From: Desulfosporosinus fructosivorans
GTDB taxonomy: Bacteria > Bacillota > Desulfitobacteriia > Desulfitobacteriales > Desulfitobacteriaceae
Direction: 5' to 3'
Assembly (NCBI RefSeq): GCF_004766045.1
Contig: NZ_SPQQ01000021.1
Coordinates: 1 to 47,733 of the forward strand
DNA: 47,733 nucleotides
Both the position numbers and the translations under genes were made by a program. Shown here piece after piece: positions 17,477 to 25,316 of this stretch (position 1 is the stretch's first letter; every line of letters starts with the position of its first letter). A model generated the notes under the pieces. The model was not told where the DNA came from and searched no databases. It was given only the letters and a program-made list of their open reading frames with translations.

Positions 17477-17728
17477 ATGCCGACATGGGGTCCAGTAGTG
17501 GCAGCTTTCCTTGTACCTGGTTCAGGTTATGTCATCTTAGCAAGGCCTATGCGAGGACTGGTTATGATTTTTTGGATGTGCATTTTTGGCTATATCACAT
17601 TTCGTCTATCATCGGCCAACATTTCATTGATTGGCAGATTCTCTGGAGGAATCGCAGTTTGGGTTATTTCAGTCCTTGAGGTACATCAGCTAACTCGAAA
17701 AAAACGAACGGGTCAAGCTCACAATTAA
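17477..17728 (+). CDS. Small membrane protein after the permease, 83 aa
   Basis: Two to three hydrophobic stretches, starting with a PGSGYV motif (AAFLVPGSGYVILARPMRGL) that recalls TM2-type proteins. The C-terminus is basic. It follows the permease by 25 bases with a perfect ribosome site (AAAGGAGGG). It is likely the last gene of the sigma54 operon. Its final codons overlap the enhancer-like site for the next operon. Confidence 0.65.
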   Translation: MPTWGPVVAAFLVPGSGYVILARPMRGLVMIFWMCIFGYITFRLSSANISLIGRFSGGIAVWVISVLEVHQLTRKKRTGQAHN

Positions 17729-17742
17729 GTTAATTGTGACTG
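17727..17742 (+). promoter_or_regulatory. Proposed enhancer site (UAS 2)
   Basis: AAGTT-AATTGT-GACTG, one mismatch at the last base from AAGTY-N6-RACTT, followed by AATGGA. It lies 197 bases before the -24 GG of promoter 2 and overlaps the perfect palindrome CACAATTAAGTTAATTGTG. Confidence 0.55.
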
Positions 17743-17936
17743 AATGGAGTCCTGTATGACTTGAGGTTCTGGGAAGAAGGTTAGTTCATCAGGTGAGATC
17801 TTGGGATATATTTTAGGATGTTAACAGAGAATAAGACAAGGATTCTGCGCAGGGACGCAACCAGAGCGTTCTACAAGTGAGGCATTGGGGACAATTATTG
17901 GTTTAGAGAAATGAAGGTAGAGTCCATCCTGGGTCG

Positions 17937-17953
17937 CTGGCATAGAATTTGCA
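17937..17953 (+). promoter_or_regulatory. Sigma54 promoter 2, before tRNA-Pyl
   Basis: CTGGCATAGAATTTGCA: GG 17939-17940, ten bases, GC 17951-17952. Transcription should start near 17964, about 30 bases before tRNA-Pyl. Confidence 0.85.
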
Positions 17954-17992
17954 TAATAGTTTAAGTATGCTTCATTGGAAGCCTAAACACAC

Positions 17993-18064
17993 GGGGGGTA
18001 GATCGGATTGATCGCGTGGTCTCTAAATCCATGTAGGCGGGTGAAACTCCCGTACTCCTCGCCA
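17993..18064 (+). tRNA. pylT: tRNA-Pyl (anticodon CTA)
   Basis: 72 bases including the encoded CCA. Acceptor stem GGGGGGT / ACTCCTC, with two G-U pairs. Four-base D stem GATC/GATC with an unusually small five-base loop. Anticodon loop CTCTAAA with CTA at 18023-18025, three-base variable loop, T arm GCGGG-TGAAACT-CCCGT without the usual TTC. These are the known oddities of tRNA-Pyl, and the sequence closely resembles the Desulfitobacterium one as I recall it. The pair next to the anticodon loop is T-T here instead of a pair. It lies directly before pylSc. Confidence 0.95.
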
Positions 18065-18087
18065 ATAAATTCAGGGGGTAAGCGGAA

Positions 18088-18921
18088 TTGAATATCACAT
18101 GGACGCTAATCCAAAAACAGAGATTTCAAGAACTTAACGCAAGTGTTGCACAACGAGAGATGTGCTTTGAATCGCAGCAAGACCGCGATCGTGTTTTTCA
18201 AGAACAGGAACGTATATTGGTTCAGCAGGGGAAACTCCGTTTAAAAGAGCTACATGACACCAAAAAACGTCCGTCTTTGTGTGTGCTCGAACAGAAACTC
18301 GTAGAAGCTCTGACCCAGAAGGGGTTCGTCCAAGTGATCACACCAACGATTATATCCAAAGGGTCATTGGCTAAAATGTCGGTCGCGGATGATCACCCAC
18401 TCTTTTCGCAAGTGTTCTGGCTCGATACCAAGCGTTGTTTACGCCCGATGCTGGCACCAAATCTATATACACTATGGAAAGATTTATTGCGTTTATGGGA
18501 AAAACCGATACGCATCTTTGAAATAGGGACGTGCTATAGGAAAGAATCCAAAGGTGCACTACATCTGAATGAGTTTACAATGCTTAATCTAACAGAATTA
18601 GGCTTACCAGAGGATCAGAGACAACAACGATTAGAAGAACTGGCGGCTCTGGTTATGGATACTGCCGGTATTACTGATTATCAGTTGGAATTGACGACAT
18701 CTGTGGTTTATGGAGATACGTTAGATGTTGTCAAAGGCATTGAGTTAGGTTCGAGTGCCATGGGGCCCCATCCACTTGATGATCAGTGGGGAATTACTGA
18801 TCCTTGGGTTGGGATTGGATTTGGTTTAGAACGGTTGCTAATGATCAAGGAAGAAGCCCAAAATGTCCAAAGTATGGGTAGGAGTCTTACCTATCTGGAT
18901 AGTGTACGCTTAAATATTTAA
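18088..18921 (+). CDS. pylSc: Pyrrolysyl-tRNA synthetase, catalytic part
   Basis: Class II synthetase core that charges tRNA-Pyl with pyrrolysine; in bacteria it works with the separate PylSn. 277 residues, normal for PylSc. Seen: FVQVITPTIISKGSLAKM, motif 2 with EIGTCYRKES, the substrate-pocket asparagine in FTMLNLTELG, and motif 3 GIGFGLERLLM. TTG start with AGGGGG upstream, 23 bases after tRNA-Pyl, so both come from the sigma54 promoter at 17937. In the Desulfitobacterium arrangement I know, pylB follows directly; here two kinase-like genes intervene. Confidence 0.95.
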   Translation: MNITWTLIQKQRFQELNASVAQREMCFESQQDRDRVFQEQERILVQQGKLRLKELHDTKKRPSLCVLEQKLVEALTQKGFVQVITPTIISKGSLAKMSVADDHPLFSQVFWLDTKRCLRPMLAPNLYTLWKDLLRLWEKPIRIFEIGTCYRKESKGALHLNEFTMLNLTELGLPEDQRQQRLEELAALVMDTAGITDYQLELTTSVVYGDTLDVVKGIELGSSAMGPHPLDDQWGITDPWVGIGFGLERLLMIKEEAQNVQSMGRSLTYLDSVRLNI

Positions 18922-19106
18922 GGGACTGTTAAGGTACAACATTTAGTGGACTCACCAACTAAAGTTGAGGAATTAAACGACTTATGGGGGATCACTCCGA
19001 CGTGCAGAAATAGGGTTTCATACGATTAAATTAATTGAGTATTTTGTATATACGGCATAAATTTATTGATAAATATTATTACTTGCATGGGAGGACTTTA
19101 TTATTT

Positions 19107-20060
19107 ATGCATGAACAAATTATGATTGAACCATCCATCCCTTTGGAGACGATTGGGCGAGTCTACAAACTGATTAGTGAGATTCCTTACTTTGAGAAAT
19201 CGAAAATTAGGGTGATTGAGATTTTACCGGGAGGGTTAACAAACAGTAACTACAAAGTTACGATTGATAACGTGACCTATGCTGTAAGGCTAGCTGGAGC
19301 AGGAACGATGGAGTACTTAAACCGTCCTGCAGAAAAACATAATGCTCAGGTCATGGCTGATCTTGGTATTAGTGCCCCTATTGTTTATTATGACGAAACA
19401 ACAGGAAATCAGGTGTGTAAATATATCGATGAATGTAAAACATTGCGCATTAAAGATTTCAAAGAAGAAGAGAATTACCTCAGTATGGCAGCCCGTGTTT
19501 TCAGAAATTATCATGACTGTAAAAAAGAGTTCATCTCCGACTTCAATCCCCTAAAAGAGATAGAGACCTATATACAATTACTTTCTGATAAAAATTTTGA
19601 ATTTTATGAAGGCGCAGAAATAATGCGTGAGAAGATAGAGGAAATTAGAGAGTTGTTTACAAATAACCCTCCGCCAACGGCGCCTTGTCATAATGATCCG
19701 CTTTGTGAAAACTGGTTGGATGACAAGAAAAATTTCTATCTAATTGATTGGGAGTATGGTGGAATGAACGATCCTTTGTTTGATCTAGGAGCTTTAGCCA
19801 TTGAAGCTGAACTGTCTGACGAACAAGAGCGCTTCTTTCTGCAGCAATATTTTGGTAAGGACCTGACGGAGAAACAACTGGGTTCACTCATAATCAATAA
19901 ATTTCTATGCGATGCTTTATGGGCTTATTGGGCTGTACTTCAAATTGCTATGGGAAAATCAAGGGAAGACTACTGGCCATATGGATTGAATCGTTTTAAT
20001 CGAGCTTATGCATTAATACACAATGGAAGTTTGGATCGGGCGATTAAAGCTAATCAATAG
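19107..20060 (+). CDS. Choline/ethanolamine kinase-like phosphotransferase (copy 1)
   Basis: Protein of the aminoglycoside-phosphotransferase/choline-kinase fold, 317 residues. Seen: glycine-rich GGLTNSNYKVT loop, NRPAEKHNAQVMADLGI, the catalytic CHNDP (about residue 192) and the metal-binding LIDWEYGG (about 211), spaced as in LicA-type choline kinases. The open frame begins at 19035, but ATG 19107 has GGGAGGA upstream and starts MHEQIMIE exactly like the next gene. It sits between pylSc and pylB. Likely phosphorylates choline, ethanolamine or a methylated relative (inference). Confidence 0.8.
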   Translation: MHEQIMIEPSIPLETIGRVYKLISEIPYFEKSKIRVIEILPGGLTNSNYKVTIDNVTYAVRLAGAGTMEYLNRPAEKHNAQVMADLGISAPIVYYDETTGNQVCKYIDECKTLRIKDFKEEENYLSMAARVFRNYHDCKKEFISDFNPLKEIETYIQLLSDKNFEFYEGAEIMREKIEEIRELFTNNPPPTAPCHNDPLCENWLDDKKNFYLIDWEYGGMNDPLFDLGALAIEAELSDEQERFFLQQYFGKDLTEKQLGSLIINKFLCDALWAYWAVLQIAMGKSREDYWPYGLNRFNRAYALIHNGSLDRAIKANQ

Positions 20061-20092
20061 AGAGTCAGTGTTGTATGGGAGGATTTATTGTT

Positions 20093-21043
20093 ATGCATGA
20101 ACAAATTATGATCGAATCTTCTATTTCGTTGGAAACTATTGGGCGAGTCTTTAAATTGATCAGTGAGAGTCCATACTTTGTGAATTCAAGAGTTAGCCAG
20201 ATTGAGATTTTACCAGGCGGTATAACGAACAATAACTACAAAGTTACGGTTGATGACGTGACCTATGCACTAAGGCTTGCTGGAGTAGGTACTATGGAGT
20301 ATTTAAATCGTCCTGCGGAAAAACATAATGCGCAGGTTATGGCTGATATTGGTATTAGTGCTCCAATTATTTTTTACGATGAAACTACAGGGAATCAGAT
20401 CTGCAAATATATTGATGACAGTAAAACCTTACAAGCTGTAGATTTTAAGGCTGAGAAATATCTCAGCATGGCAGCTCGCGTTTTCAGAACCTATCATGAC
20501 GGTGATAAAGAGTTTATCTCTGAATTTAGTCCCTTAAGTGAGATAGAGTCCTATATAAAATTACTTGATGAGAGAAATTTTGAGTTTTATGAAGGCGCAG
20601 AACTAATGTGCGAAAAAATAGAAGCAATTAGAGAGCTGTTCAAAGATAACCCCCCGCCAAAGGTTCCTTGTCATAATGATCCGCTTCCTGTTAACTGGTT
20701 GGATGACAAGAAAAATTTCTACTTAATTGATTGGGAGTATGCTGGGATGGACGATCCGATGTTTGATTTAGCTGCCTTAGCTATCGAAGCTGAACTGACT
20801 GACGCTCAAGAACGCTTCTTACTACAGCAGTATTTTGAGAAGGAGCTAACAGAGAAACAATTGGGTTCCCTCATTATTAATAAATTCTTGTGCGATGCTA
20901 TATGGGCTTATTGGTCAATCTTGCAAATTGCTATGGGCAAATCAAAGGAAGAGTACTGGCCGTACGGATTAAATCGCTTTAACCGTGCTTATACTTTAAT
21001 ACACAATGGGAGTTTAGATCGGGCGATTAAGGCTAATCAATAG
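20093..21043 (+). CDS. Choline/ethanolamine kinase-like phosphotransferase (copy 2)
   Basis: Tandem paralogue of the preceding gene, roughly four fifths identical by eye over its whole length (316 residues). The catalytic CHNDP and LIDWEYAG are intact. Differences include CHNDPLPVNW for CHNDPLCENW beside the catalytic site and GGITNNNYKVT for GGLTNSNYKVT in the nucleotide loop, so specificity may have diverged. ATG 20093 is chosen over the in-frame ATG 20075, which overlaps the ribosome site GGGAGGA. The gap to copy 1 is only 32 bases, so they are co-transcribed. Both genes end in TAG. Confidence 0.8.
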   Translation: MHEQIMIESSISLETIGRVFKLISESPYFVNSRVSQIEILPGGITNNNYKVTVDDVTYALRLAGVGTMEYLNRPAEKHNAQVMADIGISAPIIFYDETTGNQICKYIDDSKTLQAVDFKAEKYLSMAARVFRTYHDGDKEFISEFSPLSEIESYIKLLDERNFEFYEGAELMCEKIEAIRELFKDNPPPKVPCHNDPLPVNWLDDKKNFYLIDWEYAGMDDPMFDLAALAIEAELTDAQERFLLQQYFEKELTEKQLGSLIINKFLCDAIWAYWSILQIAMGKSKEEYWPYGLNRFNRAYTLIHNGSLDRAIKANQ

Positions 21044-21084
21044 AGGAGTCAGTATCTTAGCCCGTTCTTACATCCTTCGGCGAT

Positions 21085-21195
21085 AAGTGTTCGTCTTGGG
21101 TTTGTGCCTTCGGCGATACTAATCCTACGCCGATAGGTATGCCTCTTGGGATCACGGCTTCGGCGATAGTCTCCACTGGAGACTATCGTGTTCCA
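21085..21195 (+). repeat. CTTCGGCGATA-rich repeat with hairpin (copy A)
   Basis: Contains three CTTCGGCGATA units and the hairpin GATAGTCTCC-ACT-GGAGACTATC. The reverse complement of 38466-38575 matches it along most of its length (CGGCGATA, TAATCCTACGCCGATAGGTAT against TAGTCCTCCGCCGTTAGGTAT, then the same hairpin). The two copies are inverted and lie at the two ends of the pylB-to-eutH block. Confidence 0.65.
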
Positions 21196-21457
21196 TCGCT
21201 AAGGCTAAAACTCAAAACCTCTGGGCTTTCTGCAAGTGAACCGTTGAGTTTCTTGCGCAAGTTTGGGGACGGTTCTTGGACTTGCAGTTGCATTTTGTCG
21301 AATTGGGGTTTGTGGCGCTGTTTGCGTTTAGTGACGCAAATGTGCTTGGGGTGGTGCTTAAGAAAGTGCTTATGAAGTGGTTCGGTGTTATGTCACCGGG
21401 CCTTTTCCTTTAACCTTTTCTCCCCTAAGGTGATAGTCACCCTTAGATTATCGGATT
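21196..21457. other. Unexplained GC-richer stretch between the kinase pair and pylB
   Basis: No gene that I can support. The composition (many TTTG, CTTGG and GTG steps) differs from its neighbours. Some short open frames give no recognisable protein and have no ribosome site. It may be the body of a decayed mobile element that goes with the repeat just upstream. Confidence 0.35.
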
Positions 21458-21473
21458 GAGTTAATTATGACTT
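21458..21473 (+). promoter_or_regulatory. Proposed enhancer site (UAS 3)
   Basis: GAGTT-AATTAT-GACTT, one mismatch at the first base from AAGTY-N6-RACTT, followed by ATTGGA. It lies 175 bases before the -24 GG of promoter 3. Confidence 0.65.
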
Positions 21474-21630
21474 ATTGGACCTGAATCGACTTGAGTGAGA
21501 TCATTTTTCTCTGGATTTGTGGCTTAATAGTAGTTTGGTTTCATTCTGGTATGTAGAATTAGGATGGAGGATATCCTTTAGTCTTGAGGGTTTGAGGAGA
21601 ATATTTGCGTAATAATGAAATGCTCTTATT

Positions 21631-21647
21631 TTGGCATAGAACTTGCA
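21631..21647 (+). promoter_or_regulatory. Sigma54 promoter 3, before pylB
   Basis: TTGGCATAGAACTTGCA: GG 21633-21634, ten bases, GC 21645-21646. Start of the pylBCDSn-mttCB transcript. Confidence 0.87.
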
Positions 21648-21702
21648 ATTAAAAACGTGTATAGTGGTTAAAGGCTAAGCTAACTAAGGAGAAGGTGACT
21701 CA

Positions 21703-22776
21703 ATGGCAATGAATCCGGCTACGGCTAAATTAGATGGAATTTTGGAAAAGGCAAATCAAGAGATCCTCTTAGGGAGAGAAGAACTCCTGTTTTTGTTGGG
21801 GCTATCCGAAGAAGAAGAGCTTTCTAAGGTGTTTGAAACAGCAAGGCTTCTGAGAACTCGCTATTTTCTGGACAGGGTATTCATCTATGGTTTTGTTTAT
21901 TTCTCAACCTATTGCCGGAATGAATGTGCTTTTTGTCTATATCGTAAGTCAAATCGTTCGTTGGTACGTTATCGTAAAACTGATTTAGAAATTATGGAGA
22001 CAGCTTTGAGTCTCGTCGAATCAGGGGTACACTTGCTCGATCTGACAATGGGAGAAGATCCGTTTTATTTTGACGATCGAGAATCCGGATTTGAACATCT
22101 TATTAGAACGGTGGAGCTTATCAAAAAAAGCACCGATATTCCGATTATGATTTCTGCGGGAGTCGTTCCCGAGGTGATTCTTAAGGAATTCAAAGCGTCT
22201 GGGGTCAACTGGTATGCCACTTATCAGGAAACCCATAACCAGGATTTATACCGTAAACTTAGACTAGGGCAGAGTTATGCTGAACGAATGGACCGGAAAA
22301 AGCTAGCTCGAACGATGGGATTTCTTATAGAAGAGGGATTGCTGACTGGGGTAGGTGATACGGACGAAGACTTGGTTGACTCGCTGGAGGCGATGAGGGA
22401 GCTCGGGGCAGATCAATTACGGGTAATGAGCTTTGTTCCACAGAAAGATACACCCATGCAGAATTATCCGATCGTACCCCACTTAAGAGAGTTATTAATT
22501 ATTGCAGTAATGCGTTTAGTTTTTCCAGATCGCTTGATTCCAGCGTCATTGGATGTCGATGGTTTAAATGGTTTAGCGGATCGCCTCAACGCTGGAGCGA
22601 ACGTCGTAACCTCGATTATCCCGCCACAGTCTGGCTTAGCTGGAGTATCAAACCATTCTTTAGATATCGAAGCTGGAAACCGGACGATAAGCAAAATTAT
22701 TCCTGTATTAAAAGAGTGCGGACTTGTTCCTGCAAGTCGCGAAGAATATGCCCAGTGGATCTTGAAGCGACGATAA
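21703..22776 (+). CDS. pylB: Methylornithine synthase PylB
   Basis: Radical SAM mutase that turns lysine into 3-methylornithine, the first step of pyrrolysine synthesis. 357 residues. The CxxxCxxC cluster motif is Cys71, Cys75 and Cys78 (CRNECAFC). Also seen: FLDRVFIYGFVYFSTY before it, LRLGQSY, and the C-terminal barrel end LDVDGLNGLADRLNAGANVV. ATG start with AAGGAGA upstream. First gene of a sigma54 operon; pylC follows after 32 bases. Confidence 0.95.
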   Translation: MAMNPATAKLDGILEKANQEILLGREELLFLLGLSEEEELSKVFETARLLRTRYFLDRVFIYGFVYFSTYCRNECAFCLYRKSNRSLVRYRKTDLEIMETALSLVESGVHLLDLTMGEDPFYFDDRESGFEHLIRTVELIKKSTDIPIMISAGVVPEVILKEFKASGVNWYATYQETHNQDLYRKLRLGQSYAERMDRKKLARTMGFLIEEGLLTGVGDTDEDLVDSLEAMRELGADQLRVMSFVPQKDTPMQNYPIVPHLRELLIIAVMRLVFPDRLIPASLDVDGLNGLADRLNAGANVVTSIIPPQSGLAGVSNHSLDIEAGNRTISKIIPVLKECGLVPASREEYAQWILKRR

Positions 22777-22808
22777 CGTAGGTATGAACTCTAGGAAGGA
22801 GCGCTGGT

Positions 22809-24002
22809 ATGCGGGTAGCGATTGTAGGTGGAAAACTTCAAGGGATGGAAGCGGTCTATCTGGCGAAGAAAGCTGGCTGGGAGGTTGTCCTAGTCGATAA
22901 AGAATCTGAGGTGCCTGCAGCAGAGCTCTGTGACCAGTTTTACTCGATCGATGTCACAAAAGTCGTAGAGTGGATTCCATTTTTGCGAGAAATTGATTTG
23001 GTTATCCCCGCTCTGGAGAATCAGGAAGCCTTAGACTGCCTCGTACGGACAGCGAATTATTCTGGGGTCCCGTTGTTATTTGATGGGGATGCCTACGAGA
23101 TTTCCTCGTCGAAGATTAAATCCAATCTTATGTTTGCTGAAACCGGGGTTCCTGCACCAATCCCGTGGCCTGAATGCGGATTTCCTATTATTGTAAAACC
23201 TTCCGAGGCAAGTGGAAGTGAAGGGGTAATCAAGATTGAAGGAGCAATGGAATTACAACGTTTATTTGCTAAAAATAATTTAACGGACTGGGTTATTGAG
23301 GAGTATCTAGAAGGCCCCTCCTATTCATTAGAAGTTATTGGTTTCGCGGAAGTTTATAAAGTGTTGAAAATTACAGAGCTTCATATGGATGAAAGCTATG
23401 ATTGTAAACGCGTCTTAGGTTCAGCTGGTTTGTCAGAAGAACTCAATGAAGAATTCGAACAGGTTGGTCTAGAGTTAGCCCGAAGCTTAAAGCTGAATGG
23501 GATTATGGACATTGAGACGATACTTCATCAGGGAAAGTTAAAAGTTTTAGAAATTGATGCTAGACTTCCTAGTCAAACACCGATCGCAGTTTATCATTCG
23601 ACTGGAATTAATATGTTAGAGATTCTCGGAGAGGCGTTTGTGCAAGGGAAGCCCTGGCAGTCATTTGAAGTTTCAGAAAAGCGGGGTGTGATTTATGAAC
23701 ACATCCACGTTATGGATGATTACCTAGAAATTATGGGTGAACACATTATGGCTGACGTCGGTCCACTTCACCTCTATCCAGATTTCTTTGGGGCTGATGA
23801 AGCAATTTCCAGCTATTCTCCCGGTAAAATTGAGTGGGTAGCCACTTTGATCATCACTGGGGAAGACTGCCAAGCGGCATGGGATAAACGTGAAATTGTT
23901 CTTCAAGAAATCCAGAAGGAATTCGGAATTAAACATTACTATGATCGGTATCCGGTGATGAAGGACAGCGATGGGTTTATTAAAATAGCTTCAGGGAGTT
24001 GA
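22809..24002 (+). CDS. pylC: Methylornithine-lysine ligase PylC
   Basis: ATP-grasp ligase joining 3-methylornithine to the side chain of a second lysine. 397 residues. N-terminal Rossmann-like part (RVAIVGGKLQGMEAVYLAKKAGW), the ATP-grasp segment IIVKPSEASGSEGVI, DWVIEEYLEGPSYSLEVIG, and the metal-binding end LKVLEIDARLPSQTP. ATG with AGGAAGGAG upstream. It ends at the start of pylD. Confidence 0.93.
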   Translation: MRVAIVGGKLQGMEAVYLAKKAGWEVVLVDKESEVPAAELCDQFYSIDVTKVVEWIPFLREIDLVIPALENQEALDCLVRTANYSGVPLLFDGDAYEISSSKIKSNLMFAETGVPAPIPWPECGFPIIVKPSEASGSEGVIKIEGAMELQRLFAKNNLTDWVIEEYLEGPSYSLEVIGFAEVYKVLKITELHMDESYDCKRVLGSAGLSEELNEEFEQVGLELARSLKLNGIMDIETILHQGKLKVLEIDARLPSQTPIAVYHSTGINMLEILGEAFVQGKPWQSFEVSEKRGVIYEHIHVMDDYLEIMGEHIMADVGPLHLYPDFFGADEAISSYSPGKIEWVATLIITGEDCQAAWDKREIVLQEIQKEFGIKHYYDRYPVMKDSDGFIKIASGS

Positions 24003-24007
24003 TCAAT

Positions 24008-24826
24008 TTGACTCGACTTAAAAAAGATGACGTTGTTAAGATCGCCACTTCGTTAGAAGATTATAACTCTCAATTGGTAAGAATGACTGGGTGTTCGTTA
24101 CGAGAGCTCGCCGCCCATGCAGTAGCTAAGGGCTCTAACGAAGACTACGTTCAGAAACTGAACGTTGCCGTGATTCCGATGACCTGTGGTCAAGGTGTTA
24201 TAGAAGGCTTTGTGGAGTCGGTAGCCAGCATCATAAGCTATTTGGGATTTAATGCCGTAATTACAAAAAGTCGAGATGCAGGTGGTGTGGCGGAAGCCGT
24301 GCAAAATGGCTCAGATATTTTGTTCATGGCAGATGATGATCGCTTTGTGGCCATAAATGTGAAGACCGGTAAGGTATCTGACAATGGAGAGGCTACTGGT
24401 AAGGGATACGTGGCTGGTTTGGTGCATATGTGCGACGGCTTAGAGGGTGAAAAGGTGTTGGTGATCGGGGCAGGTCCTGTGGGCACAGGGGCAGCTTTAG
24501 CCCTCAAGCGCATAGGGGCAGAGGTTTCAATCTACGATACAGATTTGTCGGCTAGCCAACGGTTATCTGGAGAGTTGATAAAACAGGGTTATGTTGTAGA
24601 AATAGAAACAGACTTAGAAGGTGCTTTAGGAGGACATCGCATTTTGGTGGATGCCTGCCCAGCTGAAGAATTTATTATGTTGCGGCATATCTCGGAGCAT
24701 ACCATGATTGCGGCTCCAGGTATTCCACTAGGGATAGAGGCCTTAGGAGTAGCACAACTGTCAAGCCGATTGCTTCATGACCCGTTACAAATTGGAGTTG
24801 CGACAATGATGTTTGATGTTTTGTGA
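24008..24826 (+). CDS. pylD: Pyrroline-carboxy-lysine synthase PylD
   Basis: NAD-dependent dehydrogenase that oxidises the PylC product and closes the ring to give pyrrolysine. 272 residues. NAD-binding loop VIGAGPVGTGAALAL, followed by SIYDTDLSASQRL. The N-terminal helix has LVRMTGCSLRELAA. The frame opens with TTG 23999, which overlaps the pylC stop but touches its ribosome site. TTG 24008, nine bases after GGGAG, is the better start. It is directly coupled to pylC. Confidence 0.93.
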   Translation: MTRLKKDDVVKIATSLEDYNSQLVRMTGCSLRELAAHAVAKGSNEDYVQKLNVAVIPMTCGQGVIEGFVESVASIISYLGFNAVITKSRDAGGVAEAVQNGSDILFMADDDRFVAINVKTGKVSDNGEATGKGYVAGLVHMCDGLEGEKVLVIGAGPVGTGAALALKRIGAEVSIYDTDLSASQRLSGELIKQGYVVEIETDLEGALGGHRILVDACPAEEFIMLRHISEHTMIAAPGIPLGIEALGVAQLSSRLLHDPLQIGVATMMFDVL

Positions 24827-24849
24827 ACTCTAGATTGGAGTTGAAATAG

Positions 24850-25173
24850 ATGACAGTCGATCCCTCAAAAAAGAAGCGTTATTACCGTAAGAATGTAGAT
24901 TTTTTTAAGTTAGTTGAAAAGATTAAGTTATGGCCCTCTAGAACGGGGACTCTGCATGGCATTAAAAGTATGACGATTAGAGGGAATAAAGCTGAGATTA
25001 TTACGCATTGCAACGAAACCTTCGAAATATTTAATTCCAAGCATAGTCGAGCGGCACGTTGCCTTAGAAATAAATTGTTTTTTCATGCCTGTACCACGTG
25101 TAAAATTCCAGATTGGAAATTGAAAAAATATTCATCTACTTATGTTAATCAAGACTACGGCTCCCGCCTTTAG
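24850..25173 (+). CDS. pylSn: Pyrrolysyl-tRNA synthetase, tRNA-binding part
   Basis: Small basic protein (107 residues) that binds tRNA-Pyl and assists PylSc. The family signature KNVDFFKLVEKIKLWPSRTG-LHGIKSM is present, as are the C-terminal cysteines in FHACTTCKIPDW. In archaea it is fused to the catalytic part; the split form is the bacterial one. ATG follows GATTGGAG. It ends with a TAG codon; read-through would add only five residues after the Pyl before TAA. Confidence 0.93.
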   Translation: MTVDPSKKKRYYRKNVDFFKLVEKIKLWPSRTGTLHGIKSMTIRGNKAEIITHCNETFEIFNSKHSRAARCLRNKLFFHACTTCKIPDWKLKKYSSTYVNQDYGSRL

Positions 25174-25316
25174 AAAATTAATTGGAGATAATGCTTGTTT
25201 TCTCCATCTTGTGGAACGGCAAGCTTTATTATATAGACCTTTACTCAGGTTAAGAAAGCCCAGCTAAGTTGGTAAATCAAGGTTTATATTAGTGACAAAA
25301 GAGGAGGAAATTTGTA

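Noticed and set aside
20058..20060. TAG at the end of the first kinase-like gene read as pyrrolysine to fuse it with the second
   Set aside because: The second gene is in another frame (32-base gap), and the paralogue ends at the same residue.
21085..21195. CRISPR array suggested by repeated CTTCGGCGATA units
   Set aside because: Repeats are too short and unevenly spaced, flanked by different hairpins, and no cas gene is present.
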